Positions 21,579 to 34,200 of a stretch of 64,000 bases of DNA are shown one piece after another. Each line of letters begins with the position of its first letter. Within the stretch, counting starts at the first letter, position 1. The notes under the pieces were generated by a model. The model worked only from the letters and a program-made list of their open reading frames with translations, ran no database searches and was not told where the DNA came from. Source of the stretch: Nectonema munidae (taxonomy: Eukaryota > Nematomorpha > Nectonematoida > Nectonematidae); NCBI GenBank assembly GCA_030549495.1, contig JAUIRK010000123.1:1-64000 (forward strand), written 5' to 3'. The translations under genes and the position numbers were made by a program.

Positions 21579-22260
21579 GATCGCAGGATGAAAGCTTCTT
21601 GCTCTATCAAAATTTGATAGTTGGCACGATATAACAAATCTTATTTTCCCATCTTCTAGAATATGGAGCTTCAAAATTTTTAAATTTTTTGTTCAAATCT
21701 ACCACATCCGAGTATTCTATCCTTGAAAATTTTTTTCTGTAAAGTCCTCCATGACGTTTTTGCAAAAACATTTTCCCTGTACTTTTTCTCAGGCAATGCA
21801 CATTTTAAGCAAAAAACTATCATATAAGAACAGTTAAAGAAAAAATTGCTCAATTATAGTCCTGAAGTCTACCATTTTCTATGCTGATTCACGAAATATT
21901 TGAATATTCTTTAACATTTTATAATATTCTTCATTTATTACTCTGATATTTTTTATTAATTATATTTAAAAATAATTAATCTAAATTAATGCTACCAAAA
22001 TTTTATTTTGAAATTCAAAATGCAATGTTTATTGATTTGATGGTTTGACTATTTTTAATGAATATTTTAAAACTTCTAATCATCAAAAATATTATTCTGT
22101 TATCTCCAGCGGTTTTGATTATCTAACTTAAAAAAAGTATTGTCAATTAATTGCAATAATTGATTGGTAAAAATGTCAATTAAAATTAATTGATCGATTG
22201 AAAATTGATCGCTGTGTGTTTCCAATTAATTTTCTTCTTTCCGATTCTTCATGAGTTTAA
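21579..22260. other. AT-rich intergenic DNA
   Basis: No coding, RNA or repeat feature was recognised. Open frames here are short and biased. Confidence 0.45.
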
Positions 22261-22264
22261 TTAA

Positions 22265-22394
22265 CCCATTTACGACCAATGTTCCTATTTTGGAACATAA
22301 GTAATTTCATCTTCGTCTGCTTTTTTCAATGACTTTGAATATAAATCGTCTGCGTTTTTTTAGATATCGTCTGCTTTGCTTGGTCTTAAATGGG
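22265..22394 (+). mobile_element. 130-bp piggyBac-type MITE
   Basis: The left end CCCATTTACGACCAA and the reverse-complemented right end CCCATTTAAGACCAA match at 14 of 15. TTAA lies on both sides (22261-22264 and 22395-22398). Inside is a palindrome GTTCCTATTTTGGAAC and three GTCTGC words followed by T runs. The size and TTAA duplication mark a very short non-autonomous piggyBac-like element. Its ends differ from those of the 1-2438 element, so a different family member must have moved it. Confidence 0.88.
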
Positions 22395-22398
22395 TTAA

Positions 22399-23470
<1,072 letters not shown>

Positions 23471-24453
23471 ATGCAATGTTTTAGGTCTTTTGTATCAGTG
23501 ATAGCCGCCTCGTTAGGGCTCGAATAGAAATTTTGTATTTTCAAACATCCCTTTTTTCCTACTGTAAATTTGCATCGGAATAAAAAAAATACGCCATTTG
23601 ATAAACGTATCGAAACAAACTAAGGTAATCATCAAACATGACACGATTTAAGGAAGTTAATTTGATATAATATACTTTGTTATAAGCAAAATTCAAATAC
23701 ATCAATTTGATATTATGTAATGTTAAATATCAAATTCAATGAAAATTAGACAAGTTAAAATGTTTATTATAATCATTTTTCTCTTCTATATAAATTAATT
23801 TGTTTTGTCCAAACTCTTCATCACCCACTTTTTTCAGCAGGAACAATTCGGTTTAACTAAAAATTATTAAGATGTCTTTTTAATTTTATTTAAAATTTAA
23901 AAACAAATACTTTGGGCTCTAAAGGACCATGCAGCGCACGTATTTTATGTTCAAAGCTGCTTTTCTTACATCGTTCACTCTCTCTAAAATGTTCAATCAT
24001 TCTTCTGTGTAAATATTGTGTCATAATAATACTTCTGACATGCTAGCGGGTATTATTATTTCGATTCATCCTACGCACACATCTTAAAAGTGAAGAGAAA
24101 TATTGATCGCTTCTCCTTCCTTCCGATAATAAATTTCCTTTGATTGTGAATTTGTAACGTCTTCTTCTTCATTATTATTATTTATATACACTCCCTTGAA
24201 TTTGTTTGTATGCTGCTATTTTTATCCAACCTTTATTATCTAGGGTCGAGTAAACATTTTAAAATTTTCATCTGCACGATTTGATGTCGATTGAAAATAT
24301 CGAAAAGCTTTCCTAAGCTTCAACTGAATTTGGATTATTTTTGTTATACTAAATAGATGTGGCTGTCAAAGGCGCACATCCGGGGGCGTTTTCAGGATGG
24401 CGGTGTCCTTAAAATTTTTTAGTCGCTCGGGGTCTCATTTATAAAAAATAAAA
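23471..24453. other. non-coding stretch
   Basis: AT-rich with no recognisable exon. A GC-richer patch at 24370-24420 (GGCGCACATCCGGGGGCG) is unexplained. Confidence 0.4.
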
Positions 24454-24795
24454 GGTAATATTGCACTATCTGTGCACAAGAATAACAGGTAGAAAAACGA
24501 GTTGATTTTTATGTTAAATCAACTTGAATTCACATTTTTTGAGTTTAATCCTTCATTTTATCATGCTTTTTCGATCCAAAGAGTTGTTTTTTATTATTAA
24601 AATTAGTTTGATAATTAGTTTATTAGTTATGACTAGTTCATAGGTGTTTCATTCATCGAAACGACGTAGCAAAAATGATTTTACAAAAACTTTGTCAAAA
24701 ATGATCAGTATCTATCTAAAAAATCTCTACTCTGCTAAAACCTTCTTGTACTAAGTCTCTATATTCAACTTGTGCACGGATAGTGCAACATTACC
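24454..24795. mobile_element. 342-bp MITE with 27-bp inverted ends
   Basis: Positions 24454-24480 and 24769-24795 are inverted repeats of 27 bp with two mismatches; both begin GGTAATRTTGCACTATC when read inward. The interior is AT-rich and non-coding. Flanks are A-rich on both sides (AAATAAAA and AAAATAAA), so the target duplication cannot be fixed. Superfamily unknown. Confidence 0.8.
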
Positions 24796-24929
24796 AAAAT
24801 AAATCAACAAAAACTACTGTACTAAAAAAAGTGACTCAATTGTTTATTCCAAAATTGTCTGAATAATCCTATCAATGTCAATAATGGGATGGATGCATCC
24901 GCTTAGACCCCAGTTTGTCTAAATTTGAC

Positions 24930-25830
24930 TCTGTTTTGGCCATTTGTTTCGTGATTTGGTTTCAATGGCAAGGAGCATACGCTTGCTCACACTCAAATGT
25001 AGTGGCAAATCCAATCAGAACTTTCAGGGCCATCCTTGCAACATCAAAATACGACTGTCCGGTTTCAATCAAAAAACTGTTTTGAGACATTTAACAAAAA
25101 CCGTATTTTGCACCTCCTCAATCATTAATCAAATCAATTATCTGTTCTTTAATTAAGAAATCTTCTGAGGCCAGATTACTAATCGAGATTATAAACGGGC
25201 TTTTGATAAATTGATAGTATTTTTCAAATTTTTATAGGTTAGGAAAATAAATATAAATTTCTTGGCTAAGATATGTTACACAGTGTTCGATGGCCTTAAA
25301 GACATCTTCAAAGACTAAAATCTTATCCCTACATTTCTTATTTTCATCAACAAATATGTTCGAAAATCGACTAAAATTTTTCTTGTCTAAGAATGCCATA
25401 ATTCCACCTTCATTTTAAAAGATGTCATGTTCTTATGACAATCGAGCACCATTATCTCATTGCAGCGCAAGGTTAAAGGAATTCACAGATTCAAGTATGT
25501 TCACTAAAAATGATAGGAATATACCAAAATGGACATCAGAAAAAGGTTTGCTTTGCAGAAATTGTTGGATTTCTTTCCATAGTATCGCTTCTAAACTTTT
25601 ACTTTGTGAAGCCACCTCACGTTTGAGCGCAGCGAGAGTTTTTCAAATTCCAAAGATATTTGCTTTTATGAAATGCACTGTTTTAATGACTTATCGAGAA
25701 CATTTTTCAACTCATCAGGAGTGGTTAACATTCCTATGTTACCCATTTACCTCTATAAAATTTGTCATGAAAAGCAATAGCAATAAAAATAGTACTCAAT
25801 TCAAAGACTAAAGTATTTATTCTTTTAAAT
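24930..25830 (-). pseudogene. hAT transposase fossil (ZBED5/GTF2IRD2-like)
   Basis: Reading the minus strand from 25830 down gives CISFIKANIFGI, SNVRWLHKVKVLEAILWKE, FLSFLVNILESVNSFNLAL and MAFLDKKNFSRFSNIF. Near the end comes SYFDVARMALKVLIGFATTF. These correspond, in order, to the RWLSRG-type block, the F-x-x-L-x-x-LN-x-LN block and the C-terminal dimerisation region (ALK-L-x-FATTY) of hAT proteins of the ZBED5/SCAND3 type. Several stops are present, and part of the region before RWL is missing. The N-terminal BED finger was not found. Confidence 0.75.
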
Positions 25831-28190
25831 GTGACTTATAGGCAAAAATCGCAAATGACCCACTATGTTGCACAAAACCATCAACTCAATGGAGCTAAAA
25901 AGCAGTATATTAAATAAAAAGAATGAATGTTTTTTAATTAAAATAATTTGTATGTTAAAATAGAAAAAAATGCCTTCCTTTTATTTTTGAACTAAAAAAT
26001 AATGGATTAAAATTTAGCTGTTTGTCCTATAAATGGAAAGAAATGTTGTTATACTAGGTGTACCTTATATAATCTTTCCAGATGTCGTCACTGTGGTGAG
26101 CTAGAAATAGTGAACATCATATGTATTACTTCTATGAATAGCTGTTTGAAGTTGCATAATTTTGCCTATACCTTCTCAAAATGATTGCAATGAAAGGATG
26201 TATACTGGTGTGGTACCTACGTGGGCGTCTTTTTCAGCTGTTTGGCCACGCTAAACTTTCAACAGGTGCACTCGTGTGAACCTTCTGCTTCTAGGAAGGA
26301 GCAAACAAACATAAAGGGTTGTCCATTGCACAGTCTGAGTCAACTGAGTGAGAATTTTTCGCTGAGATGTGGAACACACTCCAAAGAAGCTCTTCTGAAG
26401 AGGGCGTTTTTAGCAGTAGATTTTACCGCGGGTGATCAGAATCGATGGGGTGGTACGAAAATGTTGTGCGAAAGCTTATATTTATGGGATCGAGTACTTT
26501 TAAAAAAACTAATTCTATTTGCAATGTTTTTCGTAGCAGAGTTTACACTTTTTTTGTTCGAATGATGACATTTATCCAACCTATATATATTTTTTAAAAG
26601 TTGTTCACGAACCCTTCCAGAAAACTTTGGAGAAATAACGCTAAGACTAAGCAAGCTTTTTAACCAATTGGGCTTTATTTCTTATTTACACAGCTATTAT
26701 GTTATTAATTGAACTAATTCAATTAATAAATGTTTAAAATCTTTTTTTAAACTATTTATTATTACTAATTGCAAGATTTTTAGAAGAAATAAGTTATAAA
26801 AAATAAGTAAAAACAGTTTGTGTAATATATAATAGAAGGGCCCACACAAAGACAAATCAAAGTCGCTACCGTGTGTAACCATTTCATACATAAAATCATT
26901 TTACAAAATTTCAACATTTTTTTAATAAGTTTACTATTTTTATTAAATATGAAAACAATCATGGTTGAAATATAAGTTTATTTATATAAATTATATTAAC
27001 AGAAATGAAATAAAGTATATATAAATATTTACAAGAGACTACTTTACTTTTTATTTATTTCATTATTCAATTTTATTTGTTTCGATGAAGTGATGATAAA
27101 AATAAATTATTTTTCAGTCTTTTGTCTATTAGTTTTGATAAAGCAGAGTATTGGCGCAAATTTTTCCGTGAAAAAGCTTTTTCATTTTTAAATTTTATAC
27201 CTTTCCAAAATTTATTTAAAAAAATGGGAATTTTAACGATTCAAACTAGATTTTTGTAAACTCTTACAGTCTAAATCATAAATAAGTACCTTTAATTTCA
27301 CGCCTTTAGTCTGAAATCGTAGTGGGACTCTGGCTTTAGAGAAGCTTGGAGTTGGAGTCCCAGTCGGATTTAATTTTTAAATATCCGGAGTCTAAGTCTG
27401 AGTCAAATTCATATTCCCTTTGGTCAACTATTCTTTCTAAAAAATATAAATAAAGAGATGAGTAGAGGGCTAAATGTTTTTTTATATTTTGTTGAATCTG
27501 ATGATGAGAAAAAGATAAGTTTGTGGAACTTATAAAAATAATTATTATTTAATGTATTATGTGAAAGAAAAAATCTAATGAAAATTTGTTCACATGAAGA
27601 CAAAATTTGCTTAGCAAATTGATAAGGGCTACACTTCAAGGTATTCTAAAAGAAGCAAAAAGTCACACGAGAGTGAGTGTTTTGGCAAAACAATATGATA
27701 TGACTTTTCCCAAAAATATACACCCTGAGTTGTTTTTGTTCACAACATTCACCAAATTTATTCATGGAAGTAGTATCATCGCATATTACGCTTCACAAAT
27801 TTCTATATTTTTTTATCTCTCTCTCTTCACAGATTCTATTCATCATCGCATTCTTATTATTTTTGTATTGATAGAATAAGTCTCCCTTCTTTTGTCTCAA
27901 TGTCCTTAAGGCCTTCCTTCGTGATATTCAAAAACAGGCACGCATACACACACACATATACATACATATATATATAAAGAATTTGGACTTTTTCCTTGTA
28001 TCATCACTGGCAACAATATTTTGCTAGCATACACCTTTTTCTGTCATCATCACATTCTAAACTGACTTCTATTCTGTTCACCTTCGAGCACAAATTCTTT
28101 TTATTTCTCCGCTTTTTGAAGTAATTCCATCATTTTTCATCATATGCGTTTTTTCTTGTTTTTTTCGAAACTCTAAAAAATCTCATTACC
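25831..28190. other. intergenic, upstream of the SLC6 gene
   Basis: No recognised gene. A 114-codon plus-strand frame at 26221-26565 has balanced composition (CLATLNFQQVHSCEPSA, SLSQLSENFSLRCGTHS) but no known domain and no clear splice context. It may be an exon of an unknown gene or chance. Purine/pyrimidine and CACACATATA low-complexity runs occur near 27940-27980. Confidence 0.4.
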
Positions 28191-28220
28191 ATGTCTTGTG
28201 AGAAAGTTGATATCGAAGAG
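28191..28220 (+). CDS. SLC6 exon 1 (proposed start exon)
   Basis: CATTACC-ATG opens a ten-codon exon ([10 protein letters not shown]) ending at a good donor GTATGT in phase 0. That phase matches the acceptor of the next exon at 32952. The join would span a 4.7-kb intron. A different, unseen first exon remains possible. Confidence 0.5.
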
Positions 28221-31200
28221 GTATGTTGATTTTCGTATTCAACCTTTTTACATAAATACGTGTCAGGTCTTTTTGACTATTTTTCACTTACAAATTTCAG
28301 TCCTTTATGCCTTATCTTTTGTTATGCTTTGCGGTATTTGTTTCCGCTCGCCAGACTCTAAGCATGGGCGGGGGCAAATCTGATCATAAGGCGACCGGAT
28401 AATAAGAAAGTGTATTCAAGGGAGTTCCAGTTACCTGCTCAACTTCATTTTAATGCCTTGTCCACATGCCTGGTTTTACCCGTCTCTCTATTTGAAAAGG
28501 GCCTCCTTACCTATTCCTATTAACTCTTTGCACCCCCAGAGTAAGTGGATATCCTACTTAAGGACCCAGTATAAGAGGCATCTATCTTGAAACAAAAATT
28601 CATCCAAAAATCTATACACATTTGTTAGACACTCCAACTTTTAACCTGAGTAGTAAATGGAACCCATTGATATGAGAAACAATTCACTGCATATATAAAA
28701 TGTGTTACATAAGTGTCGGCATTTCATCAAATCACTTAAAAACGGGAAGAAACGATAAAACTTCGTTATATTGAGAACTCTAGAGAACGGAGTTGCAGTT
28801 TAGGAACGATAATTAGATTTCGATTCCAACTCAAGTACATAAAAGATACTTGATAAATTTAACGCGACATCTTCACTTTCTGCCTCGACAAAAGAAGTCT
28901 CACTCCTCCATTTTCCTACCAAAATGATTTTTTCATTATTTTAAATACTTAAAACTCCTACTCCCACCCCCTTAAATCTCCTATTCCATAACTGATAAAG
29001 ACTCCAAAGTGTTCATTATATAGTAAAAAAGTAATATTAGTTTTCAAGAATAAAATGGGACTTTTAAAAAGTATTCGCTGTTTAATGTTCAAGGTTTCAC
29101 TGTATATTTTATTTTTCTATTTTATGAATTAAGAATTGGTTTTTTTTAGAAAAAAAACTATTTTAAAAAGCTATTTTATCCAAATATAGATAAATATCAT
29201 TTATATTTTAAAACCTGTCAATATAATAATAAAAAGCTATTCAGACACATTTTTTGAAATCACCTAATTTTGCTTAAAAAAACTCCTTGATTTGTGTTTT
29301 ATTGATAAGTATCTTTTTTAGAATTTGATACTTTTGTCTAAAGTATTTTTGTTTTTGGAAATTATTTTGTGAAGATTTTTTTGTATCGATGAAGGCGTTT
29401 CAAAACGTGTTTAAACGATTTTTAGTTAATATAAAAAGTAGATCCCGGGGTTTTGGACGATTTTTTTTTAAATATTTGGAACGGAGTCCTGTTTTTGTAA
29501 GGGACACGTGGTCGGAGATTGCCTAAGATCAGAGATGAGAAGTTACATGAATATCCTTCTGATTCCGACTTCAAGATCTAGATTTATTTAAGTGAATCCT
29601 GAATCTGAAATCAGATTGGCAAATTGTGACTTATTTAATGCATTTTATATTCAGGAAACAGAAACGATTTTGATGAAAGCAAAGTTTCCAATTTTTAGTG
29701 AGAATGAACAAAATTGGGATCATAATCTCTATTTTATTACAATCGTTTTTTGTAGTTTTTAGCTTGAGTTTTTTCTATGCGTTTAATAAAAAAAATTAAA
29801 ATTAACAAGATCATTGAAAATATTTATCAGTTGACACCCAAAGTTCTTTGAATTTGTTCTGAAAAAGGATAGCATCAGTTGTGTCTTCTTGCAATGTTGC
29901 TCTAAAACCAGATTTCATCATTCTTAGAGTAGAGGAAAGTCGCTTCACACCAAATCTGTTTTCGATGGTGAGAACTCACAATAAGTAAAAATCTATAGAT
30001 ACCTACAAACTTTCGCATATATTTTTCCTTTACTCCGACTCACCATCCGTGTCTCTTACTTCATCCTTTTTATATTATTTTTTTGAATGATTTACTCACT
30101 GAATCTTGAAACCTCTTTCGAACACATATGGGCCCACATCACCACTTCCAGAACCATTGCTTAACAAATTTCCAATCATTGTAGATGAAATATTTTAAGA
30201 TTGCAAATTGGATAAAACAGATTTTTATGGCCGTTTGCTTGGGATAAAACGATGGTTGACAATTCATATTTCGTACTTCTAACCCCAAATTTTAAAGTGA
30301 AATTAGGAAGAAGACATTTTAATTTTCAAATGAAATCATGAAACATTTTTTTGAAAGTCATTAATCGTTATTAGAAGACATGACTCTACCCATTTCTTTC
30401 TTTTTCTTCAATGCCTCATCCAACCTGCCTTTTTTCTTCCAATCTGTTAACATGATTGCCTTGATTTTCAGGAATATGATAAAATTATGTTATGATAGTA
30501 TTGAATATTTTAGTACACTACTTAATATAAGTTTTTTAAATGATCTTTGAAAAATAAATTTAAAATCGAATAAGAACAAAACCAAAAGAATTTCAAATAT
30601 CACATATGGTAAATTAAATTCCAGAAAATTAGTTATTAGCAAAACGTTTTAAAAGAAAACTTTTATAACTTGTTTTATGGAGTTATAAAAAGAAAGTTTA
30701 ATAACTCTAACAGTTTTATTTTTTTTGGTGTGAGTTTTTTTAAAACTTTTTTAAGAAAAATGATCTATCCTTATTTAATTAAATACAACTTGCAACTTTA
30801 TTATTATTTAATAATTTAATTATACTATTATTTGTGAGACGATGATTTTATTCAAAAAAATTATTTTTTTTTGCAATTTTCCATAAAAATATACTTTTTT
30901 AATTTATATTATATATTTTTGACTTTTTGACACATACCATCAAAAGTATGGATCGTTTTTTTGAGTGTATCCAAAAATAGCCTTTATTGACTTCATATAT
31001 AAGGAAGTAATTAATCTACACTATGTATATAATATTATATAGCTATATATATACTATATATACCTAGAGGTTGACACCGTTTAACCAAAAAATTAACTTT
31101 GTTTTGTTAATGTAATCAAAGTTAAGGTAATCAAAATTTTAACTTCCTACAGCTTTCAAAATTTTTTAACCAAAGGAGAGGATTTTTTTACTTTCAAAAT

Positions 31201-34200
31201 GCTGTGTACATCTTTTTTTTAATGCTCGCCAAAGGAACAAAAATTAAAGGACCCCCGCACTGGTTCCTAACATGCAGAGCGCCCCCTAGCGGTCCGCGAG
31301 TAACTTCTAAGGAGAGGCATGAGTTCTTAAAAAAGGATAAAATTGTCTGAAACGTAAGCGAGTAGAATTTTATGAAACAAATGCATAAATACCACTTTGC
31401 CATTACTTACTTACAATAAACTAATCTATTTTCTGTATTGAATAACATATTCTGCGTCAAATATCTTTCTGTTTACCCTTTAGTCTCAAATCAAATTCGT
31501 TGGATCCACATATCTTTGTGAGGCTTCCTTTTCTATGCTTGTTGCTATCAAGAGTACGTATAGAAACACGCTGTTGTGAAAGCGATTTACGTTGGGCACT
31601 CTCTGGTATTCAACCACGCATAAAAAACCTAGTTCGTAAGAAGCAATGTCAAATGTCTCACTAATAATATCAAATAAAATGTGAAATATATCACTAATAT
31701 AATTACTAAAAAGTTATATCAGGATCTCACAAATTTATATTCATTGCTAATAAAAAGTAAATATATTAAAAAAATTTATCAGAAAGATTTGCTCTAAGGG
31801 GGCGTAGGAAAGAAAGACTTGATCTTAAAGGGGCCTGATGGTAAAAAGGTTTAGAGCCACTGGACTACAGCAAAAAAGGTTTGTCGACGGCAACAAAGTC
31901 TTAAGGTAGACTTCTTCTTCTGGCACTTTATCTAGTTCTTTGGCCAAAGGTTTCATTTGTTTGCTATTTCAGTGCATAGCGATGAAAGTTTATATGAAAT
32001 TCGTATTCATATCTGTATATATATCATTTGGAAAAATGTTCCATATTTTTATTTTTTTCTATGAATCTGAACAAGATCATTTTCAATTTTGCATTATACC
32101 TAATCCCTGGGTTTATCATATGATGACGAATGAAAAATCGATTGATGAATATGATTGGATGATGAAGGATTCATAAGGGAAAAAAATCTTGATTTTTGTG
32201 AATTACTTTTAACGCATTTGAAGTAAAGATGAGGATATCGATGAAAATTACAAATTTCAATTATAAGTAGATAAAAGTACATTGTAAAAACATGGAAACA
32301 GTGGATACATTGGCCTACCAAAAAGGACGGTCCACTCCGAGGGCAGAATTTGTTTGTATTGATATATTATCAACCTTTCCACACCCATATATACCTGTTA
32401 GGATGTTTTGAAGGGTTCTTCATAATTTTGAGGAATTAGCCATTCGCAGTGGCTTTAAGTTGTATTTAGTTGTAGGTCCGCCACTGAGTAAATAGCAAGT
32501 AGAAGGGTACCGACATGCAATACTCTAATTTTATGAATGAAAAGCAAGAATTATATTTAATATTGAATTGCTTCTCAAAAACATTCTGCACTTTTTAGCA
32601 TCATATACCAATCCGAAAAGAGTTAATAATTGTTCCCTAAATGAGCTTTTCTTTTATGACATCGAATGAATATAATTTATTAGCATTGTAGTATTTTCTC
32701 AATCCCAAAATATATTTGTGGATACGCAGAAGAATCTCTTCTCTTAGTTGCAGTAAGATACCATGGATTTCATGGAATTACTAGAGGGGCGCTGTTTATT
32801 TCATGCCATCTCTTCACTATAAAGAAGTTTATGGGTGTTCACGAATGCGAGTTTTTATGAAATGAATTTAAGTTGAGCATTGCGTTTATGATTTACCACC
32901 ACTTTACAAATTTGGTATTGTTGTAGTTATCTATAATGCGTCTTTTCTTAGAATTCGAAGAAGTCGGCTCCTGAACGCGGTAACTTCAGCAACAAAACCG
33001 AGTTCCTACTTTCATGCCTCGGTTACTGCATCGGGTTCGGGAACATCTGGCGCTTTCCTTTTCAATGCTATGAAAATGGAGGAGGTAGATTTTAAGTTTC
33101 ATTCTTAGCAATCACGAAACCCCTTTTCCTTTTTAGGAGCTTTTTTGATTCCATACTTTTTCGCTCTTTTTATGTGCGGAATGCCAATTTTTATGATGGA
33201 ACTGAGTTTGGGCCAGTATTCTCAACTTGGACCGCACAAGCTCTTTGCCAGCATTTGTCCTGCTTTCGCTGGAGTGGGCATCGCCATGGTCATTGTTTCT
33301 TTTCTCGTAAGATCTATTAATTTTTCTCATTATTGAAAGCAATCCTCATTTTTAGTTGATGTAACATCTGTTTTGAGAATATCAACATATCAGGCTCACA
33401 TAAGTGTATGTTGGGTATTATGTCAATTGGAAATATTTTAAATTCGTGTATGCCTGGAACGTCTAAATTGCTTTTCAACTGAAACCACTTTCTACTTTTT
33501 TTCATATTTGAGAGGTTAGAATTTAAAATTAAAACACTCCCTTTGATTTAACTTCTGAAACTAAAAGAAACATTAACCTTGGGATTATCAAAAAATGCTA
33601 TACGTAGATAAATTGATCCTAAACAAACCTTCATGCATATATTTTCATTTAGCGCCAAATGTTTGTTTGCCCTTTAATTTATTAAATGGTATTTAATCTC
33701 TTAGTCGTGGTAATTTTGTTTTACATTTTTTTATATCACTATAAAATTTCCCAAACTTTTTCATATACTCAAAATCGTAAGTTCTTGTATTCGATGGTCA
33801 TCGCTTCACGCTATGTAAAGACCCGGGTGGAATCCGTTAAATTTTGTACTTCCAAATGCCAATTTAAGAATTTTTAATTAATGACATCTCTAGGCGTGTA
33901 CCTCAACCAAATAATACTCGTGAACTCTTGGTTTCATCATTTTACTTGGAAAATGTTTTTTGCTGGTGGTAATCATATGCAGTGTATTTCAATATTTTAT
34001 ATACTCATTACGTACATTATTTGTTGCTTTATATATCAACACAAATCCACCATCATCACTGATATACATACTGTCAATTATTTCTCGTTATTAAGGCATT
34101 TCTTTATTTAAAACTCTTTCTGTGTTCAAACGGCTTAATTTCCAAAACATTTTAAACATGTGTGTCCGAACAGTAAATTATATCGTTCCTCTACCCTATG

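Noticed and set aside
31245-31862. Complete hAT element from CACTGGTTCC to the right end at 31862
   Set aside because: The ends match poorly (10 of 14) and no 8-bp duplication is visible; only the right end is supported.
33133-33342. 69-codon minus-strand frame
   Set aside because: Antisense shadow of SLC6 exon 3.
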